A DNA stretch of 64,000 nucleotides from Myrica gale. Lineage: Eukaryota > Streptophyta > Magnoliopsida > Fagales > Myricaceae. The position numbers and the translations under genes are program-made. Below, piece by piece: positions 36,060-48,779 of this stretch. The stretch covers positions 15,939,001 to 16,003,000 of the forward strand of contig OZ005612.1 of NCBI GenBank assembly GCA_963930655.1, read 5' to 3'. The notes below the pieces were generated by a model. That model worked only from the letters and a program-made list of their open reading frames with translations. It had not been told where the DNA came from and did not search any database. How positions within the stretch are numbered: the first letter of the stretch is position 1; each line of letters starts with the position of its first letter.

Positions 36060-36983
36060 TCAGACATGTCTTTTCTTTTTCTGCTACTCTTCTTCGCAGG
36101 CAATCCCATTGGCTGAAATGAGAGTGTTGCAGTTTCCCTTACAGTCTCTGGTGGTTGTGGTTGCTGTGATCCTTGAACCTAAATATAATGCATTTCATCA
36201 TTTTTCATTTATTATATCAGAGTCAATATGATGGCCATGTAAAGACTTGTACTTGTCCTTACCTCAGTTCCAGATTTTTTTCGCGGAGATCTTCGAGGCT
36301 GTGATGTATTAATTCCAGTCTGATGGAGTGTCTCAGTTGATGTTCCGGCCTCATCCTGATATGAATCTACTGTCAAATAATGATTTAGACTCTAGAAACC
36401 AACCTAACAATAAAATTAATGTCACCTGATTTGCAGGAGGTTTCTTCTTTGATGCCTTCTTCATGTATATTCTGCGGTTGGGATTTGGCGGGTAGTTGCA
36501 TCTCCTTGCATTATGACCAAGCACACCACATGTCCCACAACGAATGGGTAAACCACACCGAGTAACATTATACGGATGTTGTGGCTCATCGTCTGTTCGG
36601 ATTCTTGCTTTCCTCGGACGGCTAGGCATAGACCGAATCGTTGGAAGTCCTATAGGTAATACATTCGCCAGAGGCCAGTCTCCCGATCCAGGCATCGCGT
36701 GCACAACATGTACATGAGAAGCTGCATATGGCATCTTCAGGTAATAGTCAAACACACATCTCAATAACAAACAACAAATTAAAAGACAAGAATATATGCG
36801 GAGGGACCACTTCTTTAATAATATATGGGCATATGACAGATAAAATAAGACAACCTGACATTCTAGGATGGACCACTTGACCAAACGACAAAGTTGCAAT
36901 TCAACAAGGGGGACATGTATGACACCATCCGTGCCTTTATGGCTTTGAATATTCAATTTAGAACCAACCGAGAACATTCCCAA
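36060..36983 (-). pseudogene. MULE transposase C-terminal remnant (zinc knuckle)
   Basis: On the minus strand from 36983: HKGTDGVIHV and KWSILECQ look like a decayed SWIM region. Then come YYLK...VHAMPGSGDWP, RSMPSRPRKARIRTDDEPQH and the zinc knuckle CGTCGVLGHNARRC (CX2CX4HX4C), the standard C-terminal order of MuDR-type transposases. A basic tail follows in further exons: SQPRRSPRKKSGTE (36270-36350, donor GTAAGG) and PAKKSSRKRKD (about 36070-36110). The catalytic DDE region is missing, so this MULE cannot move by itself. Confidence 0.75.
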
Positions 36984-37962
36984 AACACAAAATCAAAATC
37001 TGAGTAACTGTATAGACATTTGCAACAACAGCCGTGACTTTCAACAACACTTTATTGTTGTTTCATAATAAACAACCAACCAACCACTATGGGGAAAGAT
37101 TCATTAACAAATATTCGCTATTTTGACCAAGGGCATCTTTCATCGTGACTTAAAACCAAAAAAAAATCACTTACCTTTCGAACAACGTCAGCGTCAACCA
37201 CCGATGGAGTTGAAGATAATGTCAACTGGGCACGGTATCACAGTCGGTTCCTTGCTTGGGAAAAATCTCGTGAACCACCGTTGTACTGCAATGCAATGCT
37301 CGAATGATTTGTGGGCAAATAGTTAGGGTTCGAGAATGGGCAAATACTTAGGGTTCGAGATTGGAGAAAATGTTCGACAAGAGGAAAAGTTCGTGTCTTT
37401 TGGCTATAGGGAACCCGAATGGGAGGGGCAACAAGGACTTTTGTTGTATTTTTAACTAATGTGGTAGGGGCAAATTTGGAAGTTTCTTCCGTGGACAACG
37501 CGGCCACAACGGGAACCACATGGGTTGAAACCATGTCAGCCAATCTTTCATGTGTCATCTCAGTATTGGCTATTATGTGTCAAATGTTGACATCTCAGTA
37601 TCTCCCGTTAAGTTGGAGACGGAATCAGCATGGAGGGGTACTTATGGGAATGGTAGGTCACCACAGGGGCAACGGGACAACAAATTGAACCCCAAGGATA
37701 TTTTCAGAAAAAGTTCAAACTACATAGATATGTGAAATATTTAAGCCTTAAAAAAATAAAACACACTAACTAAAACGTAAGAAAACTAAACCGATAAATT
37801 CTCTTTTATTAATAGCAATGCCGACGTGTAAAAGGCGGAACCAGAGCAAATAGGACTATAAGGACTTGTACTGGACCCCTGACGAGAGGTACTGGCGCTT
37901 TTATACAGTTCTACTGTTTGAGGGTTGGGTAGGGACGCACACGCGGCCAGTTAGCGAGAGAG

Positions 37963-40900
37963 ATGGAGCAGGAGGAGGATGTGTGCATGGCTGCCGCGGA
38001 GGACACCACCAATACGAACGAAGCAGTAATGCTTTTCCTTTATGCAAAACTTCATCTTGATTTCCCTAAAAGTTTTGATTGTAGAAGAACGAAATGAAAC
38101 CCTCATTATGAATAATGTATGGCAGGAAGTAGACGACATGCAGAAGAGGTTGAAGGAGATGGAGGATGAAGCGGCGGCTCTGCGAGAGATGCAAGCTAAG
38201 GTCGAGACGCAGGTGGCTTCCACTCAAGGTTTTGTTTTTCCCCTTCACGGATTCGTATAATTGATGTTGTCTCATTTTAGTTTTGTTTTTTAAGCAAAGT
38301 TCCAGGGTTTTGGGGTTCACTTCTTTTTCTTCGAAATTTTTTGGCATTACATTTAGATTTTTGCGTTAATTTTTATGGATGGGGGCCCTATAGCACTGTT
38401 ATTTGGCAGAACGAGTCTCGTCCCTTTTTTGTTGGATTAGCACTCCAAGGTGTTACACTGTTTAAAATTAATTAGTATAATAGCAAAATTTTGAAGCTTG
38501 TTGTACTGTGTATTGGTGTAGTAGTTCCAATTGGAGTTTGAAGCTCTGTCTTTGTGTCATGGTTGACATCTGTCTCCTAGGCGCTTCTAGTGGTCAACTT
38601 TTGGTTTGAATCTTCCAGAGAAATCCTAATGAAATAAGGATGATTCCCACTTGTCATTGTTTTTCGTGTTATTTTATTTTCTTCTCTTGGTTCCGAAGAA
38701 AAATGGTGCAGAAGACGTATCAAATCTCTTTGTTTGAGATATCTTTTATCAGCTAGAGGGTACAATATACAAGAAAAGCCTCTAAGTGCAAGTTCAGTTT
38801 GAGTTATATGATTATGATATTGTAGGTGTTCACAAGGTGTTTAATTAGAAGTTGATTTTGTGGATGTTTTGGATTAAGAGGATTGCTAAGAAATTGAACA
38901 CCTCATTGTCTTTTTTTTTTCTTTGCAACTAGATCCAGGGGGGGCAGCTGCAATGCAGGCAAATAGAGAGGAAGTTGATTCTCGCTCAGTGTTTGTTGGC
39001 AATGTGAGGCCTCTCTTTTTGTCATGTGATTGTTTTCTGGCTTTGTAGAAGTTCTGTATCTTTCATGCAGGCTAAATGATGTCTGCGAAGGCAAACTATG
39101 GTTGAAATTCAGGGATTGAAGTTACCTGCTTGCCTGGGGGGGGGGGGGGGGGGGATAGACTAGGGCAATGTATTTGAACACTGAATGCAGCTAGGTAGCC
39201 CTTGATTAACCTGTCGGAATACAGTGGACAGATTTATGTGGTTTCATCATTATAGGACATGCACTACATACTTAACTAAAAAAAGGACATGCACTACATG
39301 TTTGCACCTTGCATGGTGTTTTTTTCTTGTAAGATCATAAGCTTATGGAAACACTGTAAAAATATTCATTGTTGCTTTTACTTGAGCATTCAACATGAAT
39401 GTAACATGTTCAAAGGAGAATAGAAGCCAAATTTCTGTTATATTCCCAGAAAATAGGTATTGTGGAGTGAGGTATTAGGTCGAAGAGCCATTGAATGATC
39501 GCATAACTTACCAATAGAAAAAGAAGTTGTTCTTTCACAGTTCAGAAACAAGATTGAAAAACATGTTTAGGTGGTTTTGCTTTCTTCTTTACAATGAACC
39601 AGAACTGGAAGCAAACACCATAATCAGGCCCTATTTGTTATTATGCAAAACACGGCCATAATTGGCAATTGGGCAAAGAGGGCTCCTTCCATTTCTTCTC
39701 TCTTCAACCAAATGGAAAGGAGGAAGAGGTGAACTCCTCTCCCTTCGCCCAGTCCCTCCATCACTCCTACTCTAAGAACATTAAGCTGTTGTTTTTAACA
39801 GGAATCAAAGAGGTGCCTAATGTTGGGTTGAAACACTTAAAATTGAGTGGTACTTCAAAAAGCTTCAACGTCACAGTGAATTAGCCAGTGTGTCGGTTGT
39901 GTTAGATATCTGTCATCTTAATCGCATCTGTAATTCTTTCCTAAATAATTGCTTCTGTTTCCAGAAATCTATTAGGGAAAAAATATTGAGGGTTTTTTTT
40001 AAGTAAAATATGGGGAAATGTAGGAAAGCTCTAAGAATAAAAGAGGGGAAAAAAGATATGGCTGCAGCCTAAATCTGACCCACTCCATTTATGGCAAAGG
40101 TGAGGAAACAAAATTTACCAGATTTGGACATGCATCCATCCATCTATTGGGGAAAATTTGTACTATGTTGAAAAGAGTTGATACGACTTTTAGTGTCAAG
40201 GCGTTGAGCTTATGACGTATTGTACCTATTGTCCACAATTCTGTTAGATTTTAGAGGCTTTTTGGAGCAAACAAACATGGAGAAACGGCATTACTAGCTT
40301 TGTCTTTCATCCATAATGAAGTGCATCTAGTTTTAATGTTGGAATCTACTAGATTCCTCGTTATCAGATGTACTCATTGTCAGTAATCCTGGAACACTTG
40401 GTCAACTGCATTTTTAAATGATGTACAGTCCCCCCCCCCCCCCCACAAAACAAAAAGGTAAAAAAAAGATACAAGGAAAGAAAGAACACCCATGCTGTAC
40501 TTTTTTTTTTTCAAAGTAGGTTTCATCAAAATCACCGTACTATGTATGCTGTATTTTTTGTACCTGCCCTATATCCGGGTTTCAGCCTTGATCAACTTTA
40601 TACAAATTGCAGTAAGTTCCCTTATTATGTATCTAGCAAGTGGTGAAGGCATTGATGTTGGGGTAGGTTTACCCTTTCCCTTTTTCTAAGAAACAAATGC
40701 CAGAAAGCTTGTTAGTTTATTGTTATGTTCTCTTCACTTCGTTGTTCTTCACCAAAAGTAATTCTTTTCAGCCCAACTGTGTCTGCAGGTGGATTATTCA
40801 TGTACTCCTGAAGAAGTACAGCAGCATTTCCAGTCATGTGGGACAGTGAATAGAATCACTATTCGTACTGATAAGTTTGGCCAACCAAAGGGTTATGCTT

Positions 40901-41449
40901 ATGTGGAATTCGTTGAAACTGAGGCTGTTCAAGAGGCCCTCCTGCTAAATGAATCTGAACTACATGGACGGCACTTAAAGGTGAAAGCAATAATTTGATC
41001 TATTAATTTTCTTTTATTTGTTTCCGAGGTAATGCACTTTGGTTCTGACTTTTGCATGATATTTAACTTGAATTAATCCAAGTTCCATAAATTCTGTCTC
41101 TTTTTATTTCCTTTCTCAACCATGTTATGGTTTTTAATATGTTTGAAGGTGACCGCTAAACGGACCAATATTCCTGGGATGAAGCAGTATCGTCCTCGTC
41201 GACCCAACTCCCATATGCAAGCCAGGAGCCCCATTGTAGCTCCCTACACATATTCCCCTTATGGTTATGGGTATGCTTCCTGAAGATTGGGCCTCTTCTA
41301 GGTCGTGGATTAGATTGTGATCCACCAGCAAGTCATGATTTTCCGTGATTTGATTATAACTTGACTTTGTGGGTTAACTTTTAACGTATTTCTGTTGCAG
41401 GAAGGTTCCAAGATTCAGAATGGCAATGCGTTACAGTCCATACTATTGA
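37963..41449 (+). CDS. PABN: nuclear poly(A)-binding protein (PABPN1 type)
   Basis: RNA-binding protein that coats new poly(A) tails in the nucleus and controls their length. Exons: 37963-38025, 38126-38228, 38933-39003, 40789-40980, 41149-41270 and 41401-41449; 199 aa, all GT-AG. Short acidic N-terminus; coiled coil with [20 protein letters not shown]; linker [12 protein letters not shown]; one RRM with RNP2 (VFVGNVDYS) and RNP1 (KGYAYVEFV); family block [20 protein letters not shown]-terminal Arg/Tyr region [12 protein letters not shown]...SPYGYGKVPRFR ending MRYSPYY. Size and order agree with plant PABN1-3. The exon 1-2 junction is small but preserves phase. Intron 3 is 1785 bp and contains a G19 run (39136-39154) and a C15 run (40430-40444). 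Confidence 0.95.
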
Positions 41450-42254
41450 ATGCTCAAATTTGCTTGGGGCAGATGCACTGCTCGGCAATCAATGGAGAGG
41501 TCCAACACCTTATCCCTTGGTCATCTGAGATTAGATAACGTCTTGGAAAGGTTTCAGAGAGAGAGAGTTGTATCATTTCAGTTGATGTGGTAGATTTGAG
41601 CATTTTGTTCAGTTAACTTGGAACAATATAGTTTTAATGCTTGCACCAGCCATGCCTGCCTATTTTTAAATGATACTGTTCGAATTTGTAATGGAAGCTT
41701 CTGTTGGAGGTTCTGGTGCAGGTAAATTTTTTGGTTTGGTTAGCTCCATTTTGCTACTTGTATGTGCATTGAATTAGTGTGATATGAGCTGTATTTGGTT
41801 CACTTTAGTAATTGAGATGTTAGAGGAAGGTTGTGGGAAACTTTTCTTTCTGCTTTTATAGAAGGAATAATTGTGCCCTAGCATGGTTATAACATATCCT
41901 AAAGAGAGAGAGGGGGAGAGAGAGAGAGAGAGAGGATATGCATGTGGGCTACCGTCAAATTACCAGAATTGCCATTTTCCAGCAAGCAAATTCTGCCAAT
42001 ACTGTAGCGGATCTATCTGAACAATTGGATTGCATTAAATTCCTAAATATCCCCAACTTAGAATATACGACTACATTAGGCGTGGATACGTCCTACAAAT
42101 CAACGCATCCCATGACTTGGTGCCGCTCTTCTGACTTTCTGACTTGGGATCTTCCTTGGGCGCTCACAAATATTCTTTCTAGATATTTACTCGCAGGTTA
42201 CTCGCGCTGGCGCGCACACACTCTTTGAGGAAACAACTTCTCTCTCTCTCACCT
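41450..42254 (+). other. PABN 3' UTR and DAHP synthase upstream region
   Basis: 805 bp between two genes on the same strand. Contains a GA repeat (about 41905-41935) and a CT-rich leader just before the DAHP synthase start. No other coding signal. Confidence 0.45.
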
Positions 42255-45200
42255 ATGGCGCTCACAGCCGCCACCCCTCTCTCCTCCAAAATCCTCCCCC
42301 AACCCAACCAAATCCCTAAACCCCGCATTCACCACCACCTCTCTCTGTCCATTACGCACAAGACCGTCTCAGCCGTCCACGCCGCTGACCCATCGAAGTC
42401 CTCCCAAACAACGGCCTCGAATACAACCACCCCTATTCCCACCAAATGGAGTCTGGAAAGCTGGACGACCAAAAAGGCCCTCCAACTCCCAGATTACCCA
42501 GATCAGAACGCGCTCGACTCGGTCCTCAAGACCCTTGAGTCCTTCCCCCCCGTTGTCTTCGCTGGTGAGGCCAGGAGCCTCGAGGACCGCCTGGCCGAGG
42601 CTGCTCAAGGCCGGGCCTTTCTGCTTCAGGGTGGTGATTGTGCTGAGAGTTTCAAGGAGTTCAATGCCAACAACATTCGTGATACCTTCCGTCTTCTTCT
42701 CCAGATGGGCGTTGTTCTCATGTTCGGTGGACAAATGCCTATCGTCAAGGTAACGCATTCGGGCTTCTTTTCAGTAGTTCTTTTTTGTCTCCCCCCCACC
42801 CCCACCCCCCTCTTTTAGCTGTGGGACGCTTGATGAGATGTACCAGGAGGTTTACGGATTGGATTAGGATAAGTTTAGATGTGATTTTTTTCCCTTGGCT
42901 CAATGTTGAAAAGCTGAAACTGGAACATGTCATATGGATCTTATTGGCTGTTCTTATAGTACTGTCGACATTATCGTGGACAATTGAAAAACTGGGGCAG
43001 AATTGGTTTGTCATAATTGATGGATGTTTTCTCAGTTGGTGATGACTTCAGAAATAAAATATCATTGCAGTTAAATTGATTAATTTAAGAAGATTTGGGT
43101 TTGATTACGTAGGTGGGAAGGATGGCGGGCCAGTTTGCAAAGCCACGATCGGATTCATTTGAGGAGAAGGATGGAGTGAAGCTACCAAGTTACAGAGGTG
43201 ACAATATCAACGGCGATGCATTTGATGCAGAATCAAGAATTCCAGACCCTGATAGAATGATTAGGGCCTATTGCCAATCCGTCGCAACTTTGAACCTTTT
43301 GAGGGCCTTCGCCACTGGAGGGTATGCGGCTATGCAGAGAGTCACCCACTGGAATCTAGATTTTATGGAGCACAGTGAGCAGGGCGATAGGTATATCTCT
43401 TTACCTATTTTAATTTTTCCTTCTTTTTTTTTTTGGTTTTTTCCTGTCTAAAACTTCATACTTCAGGTCTAATGATTTAATCATGTCACGGAATTTGTTT
43501 CGCACGACCTTCAATGATCTTTGCCTTTATTGTTTTTTTGACGAGTCCGCCCTATCCAAGGCCATTCTGTACTTCCTCTTGGTTCGTGGAATGGACGCAC
43601 CACGAAGCCTAGAGGTTCCTTCAACTTGTTTCGTTGTGGTTTATGGTCAAAAGAACAACAGTGGCTGTAGCAGTTCCGATTAATATCTTAGGGAATGCAG
43701 AGGAGGCTTTGTGATCTAGAATCAGGCTTCTAAGCTCTTTACTTTCAACTGCCACATTTTGCCGCCCCTAAGCCCTGTAGCTGCTTGTACATGTGTCAAA
43801 TCAGTATTCACCCTGTCAAACTGTAGCTTGAATTTGGGGCAACTCCATCTTGTAGCTTCTTTAATGTTGTGAATGGATTGGCTTAATGTAGCTCCAAAAA
43901 AAGTAACAAGGAACGTTTTGTTTCTAAGTCGCGGAAGATTTTCTGGATTAAGCATGTTTTTTGCTGTGGCTTAACAGGTACCGTGAACTGGCTAACCGAG
44001 TTGACGAGGCCCTTGGATTCATGGCTGCTGCTGGACTCACTGCCGAACATCCAATAATGACCACGACAGATTTCTGGACATCTCATGAATGCTTACTTCT
44101 GCCTTATGAGCAAGCACTTACAAGGGAGGATTCTACTTCAGGACTGTACTATGACTGCTCTGCTCACATGCTTTGGGTGGGGGAACGAACCCGCCAACTT
44201 GATGGTGCCCATGTTGAGTTTTTAAGAGGAGTTGCTAATCCCCTTGGCATCAAGGTATCTAGAATGCCTCTCTCATTAATATTTCAATTTATTTTTGTTC
44301 TCCAATTTCCTCCGGCTTAGGTTTGGCGAATTTAGCGGAAGTTTGTGCCCTTTACCTGGACAATATACTTCCTCTCTCCCATTTTGTTGTGTAATTCCAA
44401 CCTGTTGCATACTTCCAGGCATCTTTTTACATTGTTAAACAAAGCTAAGTTGGTGACTGATGACTAGATGTTGCTCTCAATTGGTAAGCTAATAAAAATA
44501 GCAATTTGATGCAGGTGAGTGACAAAATGGATCCTAATGACCTGGTGAGGCTCATAGATATTCTAAATCCTAAGAACAAACCAGGAAGAATAACTATAAT
44601 TGTAAGAATGGGAGCTGAGAACATGAGAGTGAAGCTTCCTCATCTCATCAGAGCTGTCCGTAGAGCAGGTCAACTTGTCACTTGGGTCAGCGACCCCATG
44701 CACGGGAATACCATTAAAGCTCCTTGCGGACTTAAGACCCGTTCCTTCGATGCAATCAGGGTATGTTTTATGTCTTAATTTCACTCTTTTACATCTGGAA
44801 CATAACTTTGTTTTACCTTTGATGGTATGAGATTATATTATAAAATCCTTGAACTCCAGGAACTATAAAGCTTTCTCTTGTGTCATTCAATCTATAGCCA
44901 TGATCTTCAGCTGCCTTAAGCAGTCTGTTCTTTAAGCTTTACCTGGTTGTCAACTGAACTTGTGTAAAATGATTTCTGAAAAGAAGTTGTGGGCTACTTG
45001 TTAGGAACCTCTTATGTTCCCTCATATCTGTTCCTCCATTGATGGCATGTTCCACTGGAATAAGATGATTAGTCACTTGATAAAAGTTTATTTAATTAGC
45101 TGTAGACATTTGAAACAAAATCGAACCAGAAAACTAAATGATGGACCTTTGCAGGTGATACAGAAATATCAATTTTAGTTATGTAATTATTGTTGACATA

Positions 45201-45662
45201 CTCAGTCGGTGAGTCTTGATTCACTCTGGAACACCACTTTATGATTAGTTGTTTGGTTTTCCTCTTATGTAGGAACTCACTTTGCAACATTTTTTTACCT
45301 GGGGACTTCATAGTTTTTTGGTTGCAAATAATTAGTCTTCGATTCATGTTCTAAGGATACTAATGAAAATAAAGAGCACAATTTTCTTGTTGTCCTTGTA
45401 GGCTGAGGTGAGAGCATTCTTTGATGTACATGATCAAGAAGGAAGCTACCCGGGTGGAGTTCATTTAGAGATGACTGGGCAGAATGTGACAGAATGCGTA
45501 GGAGGCTCACGTACCATAACATACAATGATCTGAGTTCACGCTACCACACCCATTGTGACCCAAGGTTGAATGCCTCTCAATCTCTAGAGCTTTCCTTTA
45601 TTATCGCAGAGCGGCTAAGAAAGAGAAGGATTGGGTCAAGGCATCCACTGACCTCAATTTGA
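42255..45662 (+). CDS. DHS: 3-deoxy-D-arabino-heptulosonate 7-phosphate synthase (plastid, class II)
   Basis: First enzyme of the shikimate pathway: condenses phosphoenolpyruvate with erythrose 4-phosphate to DAHP in the plastid, feeding aromatic amino acids. Exons: 42255-42749, 43113-43390, 43978-44254, 44515-44760 and 45402-45662; 518 aa, all GT-AG. Residues 1-65 are Ser/Thr/Pro-rich, as in a chloroplast transit peptide. The mature part starts [19 protein letters not shown]. Class II motifs: [11 protein letters not shown] (metal-site Cys), [39 protein letters not shown] and [13 protein letters not shown]. Start is the first ATG of the frame. Complete, with no damaged motif. Class II plant enzymes are usually about 520-540 aa. 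Confidence 0.97.
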
Positions 45663-46323
45663 TTCTAGGAGGGTTTCGTGTGTCTCTTGGAATAAACTGA
45701 AATATTTGCTTTGAGGAATATGTCTATATTCTATCTGAGAAAATGTATTTATATATATGTTCGTATGTATAGTGGGCTATGGTATGAAAAGAGGAAGCGA
45801 GCTAAGGCCTTCCAACTGTAGTGGAAGTAAACAAATGTGAGGCCAAACAAATCAAATAATGTTTGGGTGGTAGTTATGTAATGTACTTCGACTTATGCTT
45901 TTGTTTTGTGATCGATATAAATGCAAGGCTTGTGTTGCTCTCAGATATATGCTTTGAATCTTCTCCTGATGATCCAACTATATGGGAAAGATGGTACACT
46001 TCTGTTTGCCTTTTTATGTCCGACATTGGTGTTGTAACCCTTCACGGATCTTCTGGGCAACTCACGGAATGTTGTCGAAGAAAATATCTGTTGTCTTGAA
46101 ATTTTTGAACCTTCATTTTCTTAGGATTGATACATCTTTTTTATTTCTGACCCAAGCATACCTGGCGACTTCCTCAAAAATTGCAGCAGCAACGATTCTC
46201 AACCTATTAATGTCCTTCCTCTCCCATCTCTCACCACTTTTTTTTTTCTTGGCATCTCTCACCACTCGCAATTATGATTGTCAACCTATTAAAGACGCCC
46301 GCAACTTTATCTGAAATTATGGG
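45663..46323 (+). other. DAHP synthase 3' UTR / intergenic
   Basis: No gene recognised. The first few hundred bases are probably 3' UTR. Confidence 0.4.
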
Positions 46324-46513
46324 CATGTTTGAGTCTCAATTAATTGACCTCAAAATTTTAGGTTTATTATTAAAAAATTCACCACATAATTTTTTATTAT
46401 TATAATATTTATTAAAAATTTCTCTCTTCACTTTTTCACCAACTCCCATAACATTTCTTTACTTTATAATATTTCTTAAACCCCAATGCCCAAAATTTTC
46501 ACCCTCAAACATA
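46324..46513. repeat. short AT-rich MITE, copy 4 (inverted)
   Basis: ATGTTTGAG at the left, CTCAAACAT at the right, and CTCTCTTCACTTTTTCACCA inside, the complement of the family core. Confidence 0.7.
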
Positions 46514-47619
46514 TCCTATGATTGTCGTAACAAAGTCAAATTCGAGCAGAGCAATAAATTTTGTCCACCAACTATGTAGGATAAAAGTTTAGGCTTTTGT
46601 GATGCTGATCTCAAGGAAGGTTGACTTTTTCTGTGACAATCAAGAATCGGAAATTCGATTAGAGCTTTAACGGTGCTTACATCAAGTAAGTTGACTTTGC
46701 TAGCATTAATTCTCTCAGTCAAATGAATCCATACCGATCCTGAAAAGAGAGAAAATTTAAACACTTGCATTATCTCAATTGGCAAAGTTTTCCACTTTGA
46801 ATTCATTCACCAGAAACCTAACCTACCACTTCCCATAGCATTCATAATTTCAGAACCAAATTTGCTCACGAAAACACAGAAATCCTTCATTAGTGATTTG
46901 CAGGTTCATGGTGTACAGAAAGATGAAGGATGGGTATGATCTATTTGCTGAGAGGCAGAAACTTCGAGAGTTCCATACAAAGCTTGGGATAAACGAAAAG
47001 GGTATATAAAGTTTTCATTATTTGGGAAGAACCTTGGGTCCCAAAAGGCCTTTCTTCGTCGTGTTTCCTTGGGAACATCCATCCAACCATGAAATGCTTC
47101 CTTATCTCCACAACCATGATTGAGAGCATCCACTGTAGTCCCCACTTCCCCACCAGGCACCAACTCCTCCCCAAACATTAAAAAGCCATAGCCGTAAATA
47201 CTTCATGAGGTTTTCCTTTGGGCCAATAATGCTCATTATTTCTCTGACCCTACCACAATGGTCTCCCTGGTCCCAGCATCATCAATGCCCCCCCCCCCCC
47301 CTCTTTATTCTCCATCTCTCCTCAGTCCTCACAATTCGTATAGTCCAAAATCCAACCCCATTGATAAAAAAAGCTCTAAATATTCATTATTATTTTCAAA
47401 GTTTCCACATTTTTTACTATTTTTTTATATGAAAAAAGAATTTACACGTCAAGAAAGACGACAAACTTAGAGACCGTGTACAAAATATCAAAGAGCCTAT
47501 CTTCTTACCCAATCTCCATAGCACCGTGAGCAAACCCCCCAGACTATTTACATACGTACACATAATTCCGACACATCTGATGCCCACGTTATCACTCATC
47601 CCACTCTGATCTCTCCCTC
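46514..47619. other. intergenic between convergent genes
   Basis: No gene recognised. A 90-codon minus-strand frame at 46906-47178 is open but resembles nothing I know. A C-run lies at about 47288-47300. The end nearest 47620 should be the EXORDIUM 3' UTR. Confidence 0.35.
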
Positions 47620-48540
47620 TTACATGAGAGACTTACACGCGGAGGTCTGCGGGTCCCACATTGCTGGTAGGAGGTACTTGCGCCCGTTCACCCCGTTTGC
47701 GTTATAGCTCGCCCCGGTCGTCTTCTCCACCAGAACCTGACCCGGGTAACCCGGGTACGCCCCTGTACCGAACACCCCCGTGCAAGCAGAGACCGCTTCC
47801 AAGGGAGCCGTGGCCGGGCCCTGGAAGTACCCGTTATTAAACGGGTTGGTAACGGTGCCCGCCAGAACAGTGGCTAGATTAATGATCATCCCGTCGACCC
47901 CAACGTCGCCGTTAGGTGCGACTAACGGGGGCGTCTGTGGGCCGTAAATGGGCTGGTGAAAGGGCCACGCACATTGACCGGGGCACTGAGTCTCCGAGTT
48001 ACCAACCCAGACATAGGCCATCCGCGTCTTCCCGTTCGCCGACCTAATCGACCCGTGTGTTCCACACCTACTCATGCAAAATCCATCGACGGCGACGTCC
48101 TTCGCCGTCAAAACGACGTTGATCGCGTTCAACTGGTTGACCTTGTTGGCCAGAGCCACCAAGTGCGAGGTTTTGAGCGACTTCCCGAGAGTATAGGCCG
48201 GGTGGAGGATTTGCTTCTCCACGACGAGGGTGGACGAACCCCCTTTGTACTTCTCCGTCGTTTTCCACCAGGAAGACGCGGACGGGAGAGGAGCCCGGGG
48301 CGAGTTCAGCGACTGGATGAAGTCCACGATTATGGAACGTTGGAATGGGGTGAACTCGCCATACCAAATGAAATTAACGGTGATATTTCCCTTCAGGAGA
48401 GCACCGTTGTGGTATTTCAGCACGAGTGGCTTTTGCTCCACCAGAGCCGTGAGCTTTCTGGCAGTGCCCACCGCGTGGTCGATGGTACAGCAAAATAAGA
48501 GAATCGCAAGGGGAATGGCAAAGCGGTAAATAAAGGACAT
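47620..48540 (-). CDS. EXO: EXORDIUM-like protein (phosphate-induced protein 1 family)
   Basis: Secreted apoplastic protein. EXO/PHI-1 family members promote brassinosteroid-related cell expansion and respond to sugar or phosphate; biochemical activity unknown. Intronless, 306 aa, as usual for the family. Residues 1-25 form a signal peptide ([20 protein letters not shown]). Family blocks: [115 protein letters not shown] and [20 protein letters not shown], with conserved Cys. G+C is higher than in its neighbours. Start is the first ATG, 64 bp after a TATA box. Could equally be named EXL2/EXL4; the exact subfamily is not resolved. Confidence 0.95.
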   Translation of the reverse strand: MSFIYRFAIPLAILLFCCTIDHAVGTARKLTALVEQKPLVLKYHNGALLKGNITVNFIWYGEFTPFQRSIIVDFIQSLNSPRAPLPSASSWWKTTEKYKGGSSTLVVEKQILHPAYTLGKSLKTSHLVALANKVNQLNAINVVLTAKDVAVDGFCMSRCGTHGSIRSANGKTRMAYVWVGNSETQCPGQCAWPFHQPIYGPQTPPLVAPNGDVGVDGMIINLATVLAGTVTNPFNNGYFQGPATAPLEAVSACTGVFGTGAYPGYPGQVLVEKTTGASYNANGVNGRKYLLPAMWDPQTSACKSLM

Positions 48541-48603
48541 GCTGAAGGTTCAAAGGATTTTATAACCCGATAGCTTGTTGAAATGGAAGCGGATTGAAGC
48601 TGC

Positions 48604-48611
48604 TATTTATA
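48604..48611 (-). promoter_or_regulatory. TATA box of the EXORDIUM-like gene
   Basis: TATAAATA on the minus strand, 64 bp before the start codon at 48540. Confidence 0.6.
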
Positions 48612-48779
48612 TCGGGTTTCTGTGGGGATGAGTGGGGGAGACAGCTGTGAGGAGTGGAGAAGTCAATTTCTTGACGCCGCCACGTGCACAAGCATGGTTG
48701 GGTGGCTGCAAGGTTCTTCTGGGTGACGTGGTGGTCTACAGAGAAAGTAAAGGTGTTTCAGCAATATTATTGGCTGAAC

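Larger units (their letters stand above)
33714..37747. mobile_element. Mutator-like element 2, nested, with GRF gene and transposase remnant
   Basis: 4.03 kb. Inverted repeats of about 280 bp (33714-33998 and 37466-37747) start GGCTTAAATATTTCACATA on both sides and share CCGTCTCCAACTTAACGGGAG and TGGCCACGTTGTCCACG-type sequence. A perfect 9 bp duplication TTAAAAAAA flanks it (33705-33713 and 37748-37756). Inside, in convergent orientation, are a GRF zinc-finger gene (34257-35185, plus) and a decayed MULE transposase C-terminus (36060-36983, minus). Confidence 0.9.
33393..37803. mobile_element. palindromic MITE (Mutator type) split by MULE 2
   Basis: The two outer parts, 33393-33713 and 37748-37803, together form one element of about 370 bp. 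Left end GGGAATTTAGCAGTTTAG; right end (reverse complement) GAGAATTTATCGGTTTAG. A perfect 9 bp duplication TTTTATTAA lies at 33384-33392 and 37804-37812. Internal TAGTCCTTGAGTTT repeats and a palindrome containing CATATG, GTCAGTCTGCCGT and its complement are visible. MULE 2 interrupts it at 33713/37748. Confidence 0.85.

Noticed and set aside
39136..40444. G19 and C15 runs in PABN intron 3 as quadruplex signals
   Set aside because: Single homopolymer runs, also prone to sequencing error; nothing shows a regulatory role.
42369..42758. 129-codon antisense open frame in DAHP synthase exon 1
   Set aside because: Shadow of a strongly conserved coding exon on the other strand.
46906..47178. Minus-strand open frames near 47 kb
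   Set aside because: Short, no recognised domain, no splice partners, no promoter evidence.
47956..48498. 180-codon plus-strand open frame opposite the EXORDIUM-like gene
   Set aside because: Shadow caused by the G+C-rich codon use of the real minus-strand gene.
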